DNA of 64,000 bases, from NCBI GenBank assembly GCA_965215355.1, contig CBDCDJ010000007.1, positions 434,001 through 498,000 of the forward strand. Direction: 5' to 3'. Source of the DNA: CBDCDJ01 sp965215355 (lineage in GTDB: Bacteria; Deinococcota; Deinococci; Deinococcales; Trueperaceae). Numbering within the stretch: position 1 is the stretch's first letter; every line of letters starts with the position of its first letter. The notes under the pieces are model-generated. The model ran no database searches and was not told the origin of the DNA. It saw only the letters and a program-made list of their open reading frames with translations. This document shows positions 35,389 through 44,250 of this stretch, one piece after another. The position numbers were made by a program, and so were the translations under genes.

Positions 35389-36006
35389 ATGAGTCGTTAC
35401 CGAGGTCCAGCCGTCAAAATCAGCCGCCGCGAAGGCGTCAACCTGACCGAAACGCCCAAAGTCCAGCGCTACATGGAGCACCACCCCTACCCGCCGGGCC
35501 AGCACGGCCAGGCGCGCCGCCGTAAGCCGAGCGACTACGGCGTTCGCCTGCGCGAAAAGCAAAAACTGCGCCTGTACTACAACCTGGGTGAAAAGCAGTT
35601 CCGCAACCTGTTCGATGAGGCGTCACGGCGTGAGGGCGCGACGGGCGCGGTGTTCTTACAACTTTTGGAGTCCCGCCTCGACAACGTCGTTTACCGCCTG
35701 GGCATCGCTCACACGCGCCGCCAGGCCAGACAGTTCGTGTCGCACGGTCACGTTTTGGTCAACGGCAAGCGTATCGACGTGCCGTCTTACCGCGTCGACC
35801 CCGGTGACGAAATCGCTGTTTCCCCCGGCAGCCGGGACAACGCGCACATCAAAAGCAACATCGAGGCGCGCCGCCGCGGCAAGATGCACCCCTGGCTCCA
35901 GTTCGACGCCGACGCCATGACGGGCAAGTTCGTCAACCGCCCGGCCAGGGAAGACCTGGTGGTGCCCGTCAACGAGCTTCAAGTCATCGAGTACTACTCG
36001 AGGTAA
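35389..36006 (+). CDS. rpsD: 30S ribosomal protein S4
   Basis: 205 aa from ATG 35389 behind GGGGAG. SRYRGPAVKISRREGVNL start, PGQHGQARRRKPSDYG, then S4 RNA-binding domain FLQLLESRLDNVVYRLGIAHTRRQARQFVSHGHVLVNGK. The N-terminal zinc cysteines present in Thermus S4 are absent. Confidence 0.97.
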   Translation: MSRYRGPAVKISRREGVNLTETPKVQRYMEHHPYPPGQHGQARRRKPSDYGVRLREKQKLRLYYNLGEKQFRNLFDEASRREGATGAVFLQLLESRLDNVVYRLGIAHTRRQARQFVSHGHVLVNGKRIDVPSYRVDPGDEIAVSPGSRDNAHIKSNIEARRRGKMHPWLQFDADAMTGKFVNRPAREDLVVPVNELQVIEYYSR

Positions 36007-36009
36007 AGC

Positions 36010-36963
36010 ATGATACAAATGACCCCCGACATCAAAGCCGACGTTACCGACAAGTACGGCGAGTTCACCATCGAGCCGATGCAGCGCGGCTACGGCGTCA
36101 CTTTAGGCAACCCGTTGCGCCGCATCTTGCTGTCGTCCATTCCCGGCACCGCCGTGACGAGCGTGTACATCGAAGACGTCCTTCACGAGTTCTCGACCAT
36201 TCCGGGCGTCAAAGAAGACGTCATGCAAATCATCCTCAACCTGAAAGAACTTGTGGTCAAGCTTCACGACGACGAGCCGGTCACGTTGACCCTGCGCGGC
36301 GAAAAAGAGGGCGTGGTGACCGCGGGCGATTTCGAAACGCCGCCCAACGCCGAAGTCGTCAACCCCGACCTGCACATCGCCACCTTAGCCAAAGGCGGCA
36401 AGCTGGTCATGGAGGTCCGGGTCGAGCCCGGCGTGGGCTACGTGCCCGCGGACATCCACGGCACCAAAGACCGCATCAACTCGATTCCGGTCGACGCGAT
36501 TTTCACCCCCGTGCGCCGGGTCGCTTACCGCGTCGCCGACACCCGGGTGGGCCAGCAAACCGACCTGGACAAGCTCGTGCTGCGCATCTGGACCGACGGC
36601 AGCGTCGCGCCGGACGAAGCCCTGACGATGGCGGTGGAGATTCTGCGCAGCCAGCTCGCGGTCTTCGGCGGCGAGGTCGCCACCATGCCGACCGTGGAGG
36701 AAAAAGTTCCTGTCACGGTCATCGCGCCGCGCGCCCAAGAAGAAACCCCGCCCGCCGAGGCCGAAGGCGTGCAGATGAACTTGGACGGGCTGGAACTCTC
36801 GAGCCGCGTGCTCCACTCGCTGCAAGAAGAGGGCATCGACTCGGTCAACGCGCTCCTGGCGCTGAGCGAGCGCGACCTCAAAAAGGTCGGCGGCATCGGT
36901 GAGAAGTCTTTGGAAGAAATCACCGACCAACTCACCGCGCGCGGCCTGAAGCTAAAGGAGTAA
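36010..36963 (+). CDS. rpoA: RNA polymerase alpha subunit
   Basis: 317 aa. NTD with EPMQRGYGVTLGNPLRRILLSSIPG for dimerisation and assembly, linker rich in Glu/Pro/Ala near 240-250, and CTD about residues 257-315 (LSSRVLHSLQEEGIDSVNALLALSERDLKKVGGIGEKSLEEI) for UP-element and regulator contact. Confidence 0.98.
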   Translation: MIQMTPDIKADVTDKYGEFTIEPMQRGYGVTLGNPLRRILLSSIPGTAVTSVYIEDVLHEFSTIPGVKEDVMQIILNLKELVVKLHDDEPVTLTLRGEKEGVVTAGDFETPPNAEVVNPDLHIATLAKGGKLVMEVRVEPGVGYVPADIHGTKDRINSIPVDAIFTPVRRVAYRVADTRVGQQTDLDKLVLRIWTDGSVAPDEALTMAVEILRSQLAVFGGEVATMPTVEEKVPVTVIAPRAQEETPPAEAEGVQMNLDGLELSSRVLHSLQEEGIDSVNALLALSERDLKKVGGIGEKSLEEITDQLTARGLKLKE

Positions 36964-36965
36964 CA

Positions 36966-37328
36966 ATGAGACACCTGTCCAGCGGGCGTAAGCTCAACCG
37001 CAATTCGTCACACCGCATCGCCCTCAACCGCAGCCAAGCGACGGCGCTGTTCCGCCACGGCCGCATCAAGACGACCCTGGCGAAAGCCAAAAATCTCCAG
37101 CCCTACGTCGAGAAACTCATCACCACCGCGCGCGGCGGCGACCTGCACGCGCGCCGCCTGGTCGGTAAGGAAATCCACGACCAAGCCGTGCTGCGCAAAC
37201 TCATGGACGACATTGCCCCGAGCTTCGCCAGCCGCCCCGGTGGTTACACCCGCGTCTACCGCTTGGGGATGCGCCGCGGCGACGCCACGCAGGAAGCTTT
37301 AATCGAGCTTGTCGGTGACGACGAGTAA
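36966..37328 (+). CDS. rplQ: 50S ribosomal protein L17
   Basis: 120 aa. MRHLSSGRKLNRNSSHRIALNRSQATALFRHGRIKTTLAKAK is the L17 signature. Two nt after rpoA. Last gene of the block. Confidence 0.97.
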   Translation: MRHLSSGRKLNRNSSHRIALNRSQATALFRHGRIKTTLAKAKNLQPYVEKLITTARGGDLHARRLVGKEIHDQAVLRKLMDDIAPSFASRPGGYTRVYRLGMRRGDATQEALIELVGDDE

Positions 37329-37349
37329 GGTCTACCAGTAAAGTCGAAA

Positions 37350-37379
37350 AGTCGGAGCGGTTAAGCTTCGGCTTTTTTT
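37350..37379 (+). terminator. Terminator of the translation operon
   Basis: AGTCGGAGC (37350-37358), loop GGTTAA, GCTTCGGCT (37365-37373), then TTTTTT. Confidence 0.85.
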
Positions 37380-37420
37380 AACTCACGACGCTGTCTAGCT
37401 ATTTCACACTTCCAGAACTT

Positions 37421-37498
37421 AAACCCCTCTGGCCTCTAAGGCCACCTCCGACCCCTTCACCTCCCCTCAAAGGGGAGGCAGGGAGGTGCAGGGGGACC
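37421..37498 (+). repeat. Intergenic repeat, copy 2 (plus orientation)
   Basis: aaACCCCTCTGGCCTCTAAGGCC, ACCTCC..., CACCTCCCCTcaaAGGGGAGG, then GGGAGGTG. Same order of motifs as copy 1 at 17688-17735. It is palindromic in two places. Confidence 0.7.
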
Positions 37499-37532
37499 AA
37501 GTCAAGATCGGTTCGACTCGTCTTAGGCTGTT

Positions 37533-37538
37533 TATAAT
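37533..37538 (+). promoter_or_regulatory. -10 box of HIT gene, leaderless layout
   Basis: TATAAT, 7 nt (CGGTGCT), ATG 37546. No Shine-Dalgarno sequence. Confidence 0.6.
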
Positions 37539-37545
37539 CGGTGCT

Positions 37546-37935
37546 ATGTCGAAGTGCCCCTTTTGCCTCGAGCACGGCCTTTTATTCGGCGACGTGATCG
37601 CTCAAAACGAGCACGCTTACCTCGTCACGCTGCCCGACCCCGTCCTGAAAGGCTCGCTCATGATTATCCCGCTGCGCCACGTCGAAACGCCTTTCGACCT
37701 GAACGAAGCGGAGTGGCTGGCGCTGAAAGGCTTGCTCACGGAGGCTAAAAAGATTCTGGACGCCCGCGGCGCACAAGGCTACAACGTCGGCTGGAACGTC
37801 GGCGCGGTCGCCGGGCAGCACGTGCCGCACGCGCACCTGCACGTGTTCGCGCGCTTCGCCGACGAGCCGCTGGCGGGTCAGGGGATTCGTTACGCCTTCA
37901 AGCAACTCGCGAACAAACGACCTCTTCAAGACTGA
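37546..37935 (+). CDS. HIT family hydrolase
   Basis: 129 aa. CPFC zinc pair at the start and the catalytic HVPHAHLHVFAR (HxHxH) near residue 97. Nucleotide hydrolase or transferase acting on dinucleotide polyphosphates or AMP conjugates; exact substrate unknown. ATG 37546 chosen from the family start and the -10 box. Confidence 0.92.
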   Translation: MSKCPFCLEHGLLFGDVIAQNEHAYLVTLPDPVLKGSLMIIPLRHVETPFDLNEAEWLALKGLLTEAKKILDARGAQGYNVGWNVGAVAGQHVPHAHLHVFARFADEPLAGQGIRYAFKQLANKRPLQD

Positions 37936-37938
37936 CGG

Positions 37939-39432
37939 CTACTCTCGCCGCGACAGCACCGGACAGTAAAGCCCGAGGTCTTCCCGCTGCCACCAGCGCC
38001 CGTCTGCCCGGAGTTCCGCAGGGGCGGTGTAGCGGTAGTCGTAAAGGGTGGCGCGGATAAACCTGGGCGGCGTGTCGAAGGGATTGGACTCGAGCAACCC
38101 CGTCACCTCCGGCGCGCCGTCCAGCAAGCGCACCAAAAACTGCGCGAACCAGGGCGTGGTCTGGCAACTCCCGAGGGCGGCGAACCACATCTGCCAGTCG
38201 AGCCGCGGCATGTGCGGCTGAACGAGCGGCGGCGCGCGCGAGGGGTCGCCCGGCTTGTACTTGAACGCGTAAGCCAGCCAAGTTTCGCCGTCGTCGCTGC
38301 CTTCAATGACGATTTCTGGCCGCCGCGTCGTCATCACCCGAAACAACCCGTAGCTGTTGAAGGAGCGGAACGGTTGCAGCCAGCCGTAAGTACGATAAGC
38401 GAAACCGGGCCAGGCCGCACCGGGCCGCAACGCGCTGTAAACCAGCAGCGGCGTAAACGCGATGACGACCGCCCCGACGACCATGACGAAGGCTCGAGGC
38501 CAGCGCCTGTAAAACGTTGCGGGCGCCGCCGACGGTCGCAGCCATCGAAGTGCCCGGTCGTTGAAAAGGAGTATACAGAGCACAACCGTCAACAGGTTGA
38601 AAAACCCGTAGTTGCCGGTCAGCGCGATGAGGAGCATCAAAAGAGCGGTGAAGCCGCCCGCCACGAGCCGCAGCCGCCGCGGCGCGAAGAAGAAAAACGG
38701 CACCACGAGTTCGACGAAAAACGTGAAGTAGAGCGACAGTTTTTGAATCCACAGGGGCAGGTGATGCGCCCAGTACCCGAGCGGTGTCGGGAGGGGTTGG
38801 GTTTCGTAGTGAAACTGCAAGGCCACCCCCGTCAGCCACGACGCGTCGCCCGAAGTGAGCTTGACGACGCCCGAGGTGAACATCAAGCGGAACAGCAAGA
38901 GTCTGAGCAAAAAGAGCGCCAGGCGCGACGGCTCCGGCCCCCGCCCGAAGCGTGTGCGCAGGTTCAGCGGCGCGAGGAAAATCGCTAAAAAACCCGTCTC
39001 GAGCAGCAACACGTCCCACTGAAAGCTCAAGAAAACCTGTCCGCCCACGGCGAGCGACAGGTAAAACAGCCACAGCAGCGCCAGCGACAGCGCGGGCAAC
39101 ACACCCAGCATCAACAGGACGGCGAACAGCACGCCCCCGCCGCAGAGCAGGTTTAAGACAGCGTCGCTGCCGCTCAACCACAGCAGCGTCGGCAAACGTA
39201 AGTAAGCGCCCCCGCCCAGCGCGTCGTGAACTCTGGTTAAGAAGTCCGCCACGGGTAAGATGCCGCTCGAGCCCACAAGCCCCTCGACTTGCACCCACAG
39301 CGACACGAAGGCGATGAGGTAGACGAGGCCGAGCGCCCGCAGAAAGAGGTCGGCGGTGACGCGGGTGCTCGGCGCGTCCCTCAGCCATTTTGAGAAAAAA
39401 GGCCACCCCCGCTCCGTTCGGGTGTCGTTCAT
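37939..39432 (-). CDS. Lipase-maturation-factor (LMF1)-like membrane protein
   Basis: 497 aa with an N-terminal membrane region of about 9-10 TM helices (LFLRALGLVYLIAFVSLW to LLTVVLCILLF). It includes LSFQWDVLLLETGFLAIFLAPL and LMFTSGVVKLTSGD, which match LMF1 proteins, and a soluble C-terminal domain with FEIVIEGSDDGETW-like EIVIEGSDDGETWLAYAFKYKPGD, DWQMWFAALG and TPPRFIRATLYDYRYT. In animals LMF1 helps lipase folding in the ER; the bacterial role is unknown. Start at ATG 39432 with AGGGGGG, 14 nt after deoB, hence an operon. Confidence 0.85.
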   Translation of the reverse strand: MNDTRTERGWPFFSKWLRDAPSTRVTADLFLRALGLVYLIAFVSLWVQVEGLVGSSGILPVADFLTRVHDALGGGAYLRLPTLLWLSGSDAVLNLLCGGGVLFAVLLMLGVLPALSLALLWLFYLSLAVGGQVFLSFQWDVLLLETGFLAIFLAPLNLRTRFGRGPEPSRLALFLLRLLLFRLMFTSGVVKLTSGDASWLTGVALQFHYETQPLPTPLGYWAHHLPLWIQKLSLYFTFFVELVVPFFFFAPRRLRLVAGGFTALLMLLIALTGNYGFFNLLTVVLCILLFNDRALRWLRPSAAPATFYRRWPRAFVMVVGAVVIAFTPLLVYSALRPGAAWPGFAYRTYGWLQPFRSFNSYGLFRVMTTRRPEIVIEGSDDGETWLAYAFKYKPGDPSRAPPLVQPHMPRLDWQMWFAALGSCQTTPWFAQFLVRLLDGAPEVTGLLESNPFDTPPRFIRATLYDYRYTAPAELRADGRWWQREDLGLYCPVLSRRE

Positions 39433-39446
39433 CCTGCCCCCCTGCT

Positions 39447-40601
39447 TTACAAAAAGCTCGAGCCCACCCCGTCCCAAGCCACACCGAGCAACCCCGCCAC
39501 CGTCGCGCCTATGTCTGAAAAACGCCTTGTCCCCAAATTTTTGCCCGTTCGACCCGGCGTGTAGGCCAGCAACAGACCGTACTCCCGCGTGTGGTCGCTG
39601 CCCGGCAACGTCGGGTCGTTGCCGTGGTCGCTGACGAACAGCAGCGTGTCGTCTTCGCCGACGGCGTCCAAAAGGTCGGGCAGGCGCGCGTCTACGTCTT
39701 GCAGCGCGCGGGCGTAGCCCGCCGGGTCGCGGCGGTGGCCGTAGAGCGAGTCGAACTCGACGAGGTTGCAAAACACCAGGCCGTCGGGCCGCTCGCGCAT
39801 CACTCGCAACGTTTTGGCGATGCCGTCTAAGTTCGAGTCGGTGTGAACCTCCTCGGTAAAGCCGCGGTGGTCGTAAATATCCGGGATTTTGCCGACGCCG
39901 ACGACCGCCTTGCCCGCGGCCTTGAGTTTGTCCAGCACGGTCTCGTGCGGCGGGGCGAGGGAAAAGTCTCGTCTAGCCGCGCCGAGGCGCTCGAACGCAC
40001 CCGGCTCGCCCTCGAACGGTCGGGCGATGACGCGGGCGACTTTGTGCTCGCCCTGCAAAATCTCGCGCGCCGCCTCGCACCACCTGTAGAGGGTCGTTAA
40101 GGGAACCTTGTCCACGTGCGCCGCAATTTGAAACACGCTGTCCGCGCTCGTGTAAACGATGGGCCCCCCCGTCGTCAGGTGTTCCTCGCCTAAAGCCTCG
40201 ATAATGACTGTTCCCGACGCCGCATAGTTGCCGAGGTGGCCCGTCCCCGTTGCCGCGTCGAACGCGTCCGTCACCTCTTTTGGAAACGAAGGATACTCAG
40301 CCGGAAAGGTTTGAAAAGGATGCTCCAGCACCACGCCCATAAACTCCCAGTGGCCGGTGGTCGTGTCCTTGCCGGGGGAGCGCTCGAGCAGCCGCCCAAA
40401 AGAAGCGAGCGGCGTTTCGGCGGGCTCTACGGACGCCACACCTTCGACGTTGCCCAAGCCTAGGCGCTGAAAATGAGGCAGTTCGACCTGTGTGACCTCG
40501 AGCGTGTGGTCGAGCGTGTGCGCACCCGCGTCGCCAAAAGTTCCAGCGTCGGGCAGCGCGCCCAAGCCGACCGAGTCGAGCACGATTACCGTGACGGTCA
40601 T
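39447..40601 (-). CDS. deoB: Phosphopentomutase
   Basis: 384 aa alkaline-phosphatase-fold enzyme. VIVLDSVGLGALPDA holds the first metal Asp, DTTTGHWEFMG the phosphothreonine, VEFDSLYGHRRDPAGY, LFVSDHGNDPTLPGSDHTREYGLLLAY the second metal set. Interconverts ribose-1- and ribose-5-phosphate. The start is leaderless in layout: TATACT then 6 nt then ATG on the minus strand. Confidence 0.96.
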   Translation of the reverse strand: MTVTVIVLDSVGLGALPDAGTFGDAGAHTLDHTLEVTQVELPHFQRLGLGNVEGVASVEPAETPLASFGRLLERSPGKDTTTGHWEFMGVVLEHPFQTFPAEYPSFPKEVTDAFDAATGTGHLGNYAASGTVIIEALGEEHLTTGGPIVYTSADSVFQIAAHVDKVPLTTLYRWCEAAREILQGEHKVARVIARPFEGEPGAFERLGAARRDFSLAPPHETVLDKLKAAGKAVVGVGKIPDIYDHRGFTEEVHTDSNLDGIAKTLRVMRERPDGLVFCNLVEFDSLYGHRRDPAGYARALQDVDARLPDLLDAVGEDDTLLFVSDHGNDPTLPGSDHTREYGLLLAYTPGRTGKNLGTRRFSDIGATVAGLLGVAWDGVGSSFL

Positions 40602-40648
40602 GGTCTAAGTATACGTGGCTCGAGACGGCGGTCAGTCATAATGCTGTT
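40602..40648. promoter_or_regulatory. Divergent leaderless promoters of deoB and tilS-tadA
   Basis: Minus strand: TATACT (40608-40613) plus 6 nt to the deoB ATG. Plus strand: CATAAT (40637-40642) plus 6 nt to GTG 40649. Only 47 bp separate the two start codons, so both -35 regions must overlap. Confidence 0.55.
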
Positions 40649-42307
40649 GTGGAAGAGAATGCCGGTGTGGAGGACTTGCAAAAACGGCTTTTGGCGCAGC
40701 TGCAGAAGCTCACCCCACAGTCGGACAAGCTCCTCGTGGCCGTCTCCGGCGGGCCGGACTCGGTGGCGCTGTTGCGGCTCCTTTTGAGCACGCCTTACCG
40801 CCCTGAGGTCGCCCACTTCGACCACGGTTTGCGCGAGACCTCCGCGCAAGATGTTGTTTTCGTCCGCGACCTGGCCGCCCACTTCGACTTGCCCTTCCAC
40901 ACCGAGCGGGCCGAGGTCGCCCGCATCGCCGCTTTGAGAGGCTGGAACATAGAGGACGCGGCGCGGCGTTTGCGCTACGGCTTTTTGACCCGCACGGCCA
41001 GGCGCGTGTCTGCTGACGCCATCGTCACCGGCCACACCCTGGGCGACCAGGCCGAAACGGTGCTGCTGCAACTGCTGCGCGGCGCGGCCTATCTGGGCGG
41101 CATGAAAGCGGTGCAGGGGCGCGTGGTGCGGCCGCTGCTGGATACAGGGCGGCGTGAACTGCTCGAGTACCTGCAAAGCGTGAAGCAAACTTTTTTGACC
41201 GACGAAACGAACGCCGACACCGCTAAAATGCGGGCTTGGCTGCGGCACGAAATTTTGCCGCTCTTAGAACGGCGTTACCCGAGCCTCAAGACAACCCTGG
41301 CGCGACTGGCGAAGGTACAAAGTGCGGCGCTCGAGCACCTGCAAGAACAGGGGAGAGGGCTGCTGAAAGAGGGCGGGCTCGAGGTTGCAGACTTGCAAAA
41401 AGCCAGCCTTGCCGTGCGCCGTCAGGGGGTTGCCGAGCTTCTGAAAGGTGCAGGTGTACCGGTTTCCTTTGAGCGAGTCGAGCATCTTTTGGACTTGCTC
41501 GAGACCGAGAAACCCGTGCGCGTGTCGCTGAGTGAAACGCTGAGCGCCCGCGTCGCTTATGGTACGCTCTCGCTGGTCGAACAGGACTCGGGTGTGCTGC
41601 CCGAAACACCCGTCACCCACGTCTCGGACCTGCCGCCGGAGGTCGACGCGGCCGCGCTCGCGCAGCCCGACCTGCTTTACCGCAGTCGCCGACCGGGGGA
41701 CGTGATTCACTTGCCCGGCGGCACCAAAAAACTGAGTGACCTGCTCATCGACAAGAAAGTCCCCCGCGAGGAGCGGGACGCCGTGCGCCTGCTCGCCTCG
41801 GGCGGACGGGTGTTGTGGGTCGAGGGCGTGGCGGTCGACCCGGCAGTGGCTCGAGCCCACGCGGACGCCGACAGCCTGTTTATGACGCGCGCGCTTTGGT
41901 TGGCCGCAGAAGGCGCGCGGCGCGGCGAGTTGCCGGTCGGGGCCGTCGTCGTTTCAAAGGGCGAGATTGTTGCCGAAGCGCACAACGAAACAGAGAGCTT
42001 GCGCGACCCAACCGCGCACGCCGAAGTTCTCGCTTTGCGCCGGGCGGCGGCGCGTCTCGGCGACTGGCGGCTTTCCGGCTGCACCCTTTTTGTGACGCTC
42101 GAGCCCTGCGTAATGTGCTTCGGCGCGGCGCTGCAAGCGCACCTGGGACGACTTGTTTACGGAGCTGAGAACAGGCTCGAGGGCGCGCTGGGCTCGGTCA
42201 CCGACTTGCGCGCCGCCCCTTGGAAAAGAACTTTGGAAGTCAAGGGCGGCGTGTTGGCCTCGCGCTCCGCCGCACTTCTCAAGACATTTTTTGCGACCAA
42301 ACGCTGA
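40649..42307 (+). CDS. tilS-tadA: tRNA(Ile) lysidine synthetase fused to tRNA adenosine deaminase
   Basis: 552 aa, two enzymes in one chain. Residues 1 to about 400 are TilS: PP-loop VAVSGGPDSVALL, HFDHGLRE, GHTLGDQAETVLLQLLRG, then substrate domains ending RRPGDVIHLPGGTKKLSDLLIDKKVPREER. Residues about 410-552 are TadA: LPVGAVVV, zinc/catalytic HAE in PTAHAEVLAL, and PCVMC. One makes lysidine at C34 of tRNA-Ile(CAU), the other inosine at A34 of tRNA-Arg(ACG), so both act on wobble base 34. No stop or frameshift separates them. Confidence 0.95.
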   Translation: MEENAGVEDLQKRLLAQLQKLTPQSDKLLVAVSGGPDSVALLRLLLSTPYRPEVAHFDHGLRETSAQDVVFVRDLAAHFDLPFHTERAEVARIAALRGWNIEDAARRLRYGFLTRTARRVSADAIVTGHTLGDQAETVLLQLLRGAAYLGGMKAVQGRVVRPLLDTGRRELLEYLQSVKQTFLTDETNADTAKMRAWLRHEILPLLERRYPSLKTTLARLAKVQSAALEHLQEQGRGLLKEGGLEVADLQKASLAVRRQGVAELLKGAGVPVSFERVEHLLDLLETEKPVRVSLSETLSARVAYGTLSLVEQDSGVLPETPVTHVSDLPPEVDAAALAQPDLLYRSRRPGDVIHLPGGTKKLSDLLIDKKVPREERDAVRLLASGGRVLWVEGVAVDPAVARAHADADSLFMTRALWLAAEGARRGELPVGAVVVSKGEIVAEAHNETESLRDPTAHAEVLALRRAAARLGDWRLSGCTLFVTLEPCVMCFGAALQAHLGRLVYGAENRLEGALGSVTDLRAAPWKRTLEVKGGVLASRSAALLKTFFATKR

Positions 42308-43130
42308 GTTCCCTCAAAACCGCCAGCAGTTCCTTGTGGCCGCGCTGCCCTGAAGCGATGAAGCCATGTCCGCCCGCGACTTCGACGAGTTGTGCTTGGC
42401 TGATGCGTCTCACGAGTTTGCGGGTGTGTTCTGGCCGCACCGTGGTGTCGCCCTCGCCCTGAACGACGAGGCAGGGCGCGCTCACCCGCGGGGCGTTTCG
42501 GTAAGCCCGGCGACCGAGCTGCCGCAGTTGGTCGATGGCCTCGGTCGGTAAGGTGACGCCTTTTTTGAGCTGCGCCTGCACCTCCGGGTCGGTCAGGTCG
42601 GCGTCCGGCACAATGTCTTTGAAGGTCTCACGCGTTTGTGGGTCGCCAAAGTCGGCGTTTTCGAACGGTTTAACCTCCCGAACGAAGTGTTTGAACACGG
42701 GCAGCAGGTTCACGCGCCAGTCGTCGAAGCGCCAGAACGGGGCGAGCAGGACGAGGCTGTCGGGCGTGACGCGCGTCGCGGTAAGAAGCGCGAGCGCCCC
42801 GCCCATCGAAAAGCCGAGGAGCAGGGTTTGTTCGGCCCCGTCGGCCAACATTGCGAACTCGGTCTCGACCGCCCCGGCCCAGTCTTGCCAGCGTTTTTGC
42901 CCGAGGGATTCGATGTCCGTGCCGAAGCCGGGCAAGAGTGGCGCGCGCACCTGCCAGCCTGTCTCCGCGAGAAACCCGGCCAGGGGTCGCAACTCGGCGG
43001 GCGTGCCGGGAAAACCGTGGACGAGCAGGGCGCGGTGTTTGCCGTCCCCCAGCGTAAAGGCCTGATGTTCGGGAGCGCTGTAGAAGTTCGGCACGGTTCT
43101 CAAGGTGACACGGCCCGAGGTCGGCTGCAA
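42279..43130 (-). CDS. Alpha/beta hydrolase (esterase/monoacylglycerol-lipase-like)
   Basis: Up to 283 aa. VHGFPGTPAELRPLA oxyanion region, nucleophile GFSMGGAL, acid in VVQGEGDTTV, His in VAGGHGF. Resembles Est30-type carboxylesterases. Start is uncertain: TTG 43130 (given) or GTG 43094, which would remove 12 residues. Its 3' end overlaps that of tilS-tadA by 29 nt (convergent). Confidence 0.85.
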   Translation of the reverse strand: MQPTSGRVTLRTVPNFYSAPEHQAFTLGDGKHRALLVHGFPGTPAELRPLAGFLAETGWQVRAPLLPGFGTDIESLGQKRWQDWAGAVETEFAMLADGAEQTLLLGFSMGGALALLTATRVTPDSLVLLAPFWRFDDWRVNLLPVFKHFVREVKPFENADFGDPQTRETFKDIVPDADLTDPEVQAQLKKGVTLPTEAIDQLRQLGRRAYRNAPRVSAPCLVVQGEGDTTVRPEHTRKLVRRISQAQLVEVAGGHGFIASGQRGHKELLAVLRELSVWSQKMS

Positions 43131-43271
43131 GGCTCGAACCTACAGGAACAGAGCGGAGGAGTGAGGGAGAAAAAGCCCTTCCTCTATCTTCTCCACCCAG
43201 CCTCGAGCGTGTGCCGTCATCTTGTTTGTTTCGGCAAAGCTCGTCATACTCGCCTTACCAAGGAGGCAAAC

Positions 43272-43502
43272 ATGGACGAAGTCAAGCGAGATTTTGAAAA
43301 GTACGTCGCAGACATGCAGGCGCAGTTGAAAGCCGACCGGGTGGTAGGCGCGGTTGGCGACGACGACGAAGCTGAACTGACGCAGCTCGTCAGCGACAGC
43401 CGCGCGCAGATTGAGGGGGCGGAAAACCCGCAGGTGGCTCGCGAACGCTTCGAAGCGTTCAAAACCAAAGCCGAAAGGTACGGTCAGGGTGCGGGAATGT
43501 GA
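43272..43502 (+). CDS. Small acidic helical protein, unknown function
   Basis: 76 aa: DEVKRDFEKYVADMQAQLKA then a second helical half with Ala/Glu/Arg. No signal or TM. A clear AAGGAGG ribosome site 6 nt before ATG and CATACT about 22 nt upstream suggest it is expressed. Family not recognised. Confidence 0.65.
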   Translation: MDEVKRDFEKYVADMQAQLKADRVVGAVGDDDEAELTQLVSDSRAQIEGAENPQVARERFEAFKTKAERYGQGAGM

Positions 43503-44095
43503 GGTTTTCGGACGCTCTGAACTAAACGACCTACCGGCTGAAGCCGGTGGGTTGGTTTCGGCACTGAAAGTGACCTCTCAGGCTCAAGCCTGTTCGTCTT
43601 CATCAATGCTAAAGCTTTCCTCGATAGGTTCCTTATCATGTTGCTCGATATACGCTCTTATCTGTTCTTTACTGATGGTCCCTACGCTTGCACAAAAGTA
43701 CCCCCGCGCCCAGATGTGCCGTCCCCAGTAACGCTTCTTCAGGTGCGGAAACTCTTGTTGCAGCAGCCGTGAGCTTCTTCCTTTCAGATACTGCATAACT
43801 CGTGACGGGCTCAGCTTCGGTGGGCATGACAGCAAAACGTGTACATGGTCTTTGCTCACGTGCCCTTTGATTATCTTTATCTCTCGGCTCAGGCACGTTT
43901 GTCTTATCAACTCTCTCGTTCGTTCGGCTACCTCTCCTTTCAGCACTTGATACCTGTATTTCGTTACCCACACAAAGTGATACTCGATGTCATACAGCGT
44001 ATGCGCTCCGCGTCGATACTCCGCCATTGCATTATCCTAGCAACCCCGCTGAAGCTGTTCCGCCTAAAGGCGAAGGATTCAACCGGGCGTTTGGA
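43500..44095 (-). mobile_element. IS200/IS605-family element carrying only tnpA
   Basis: Contains tnpA flanked by two subterminal hairpins: ACCGGCTgaAGCCGGT at 43533-43548 (right end relative to tnpA) and CGCCtaaaGGCG at 44061-44072 (left end). No tnpB is seen. Exact ends cannot be fixed without an empty site; limits given are approximate. Confidence 0.75.
43584..44027 (-). CDS. tnpA: IS200/IS605 transposase TnpA
   Basis: 147 aa, full length. Y1 HUH transposase: HUH motif DHVHVLLS at residues 60-67 and catalytic Tyr126 in RAYIEQH. Starts EYRRGAHTLYDIEYHFVWVTKYR, typical of the family. Moves as single-stranded circles using the flanking hairpins. It appears intact. Confidence 0.95.
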   Translation of the reverse strand: MAEYRRGAHTLYDIEYHFVWVTKYRYQVLKGEVAERTRELIRQTCLSREIKIIKGHVSKDHVHVLLSCPPKLSPSRVMQYLKGRSSRLLQQEFPHLKKRYWGRHIWARGYFCASVGTISKEQIRAYIEQHDKEPIEESFSIDEDEQA

Positions 44096-44135
44096 CATTG
44101 AAAGAGACGTGCTGGCGGGCTCGAGCCCACCCTCA

Positions 44136-44223
44136 CGTCATTCTGAGCGACAGTGAAAGAATCTCCCGGCAGTACGGTAAAAACGAGATTCTTTCACTTC
44201 GCTGCGCTTCATTCAGAATGACG
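44136..44223. repeat. Palindromic intergenic repeat (GTCATTCTGAGC type)
   Basis: CGTCATTCTGAGCGACAGTGAAAGAATCTC near the left, and GAGATTCTTTCACTTCGCTGCGCTTCATTCAGAATGACG at the right, are inverted copies with a short loop. This type of 80-100 bp unit occurs in many bacterial genomes. It lies next to the IS element. The 44096-44250 gap has nothing else. Confidence 0.8.
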
Positions 44224-44250
44224 ATGGGGTTCGCGGCGCTCTGCGTAGTC

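Noticed and set aside
38212..38988. Long plus-strand frame opposite the LMF1-like gene
   Set aside because: Highly charged low-complexity translation, while the minus strand encodes a clear polytopic membrane family.
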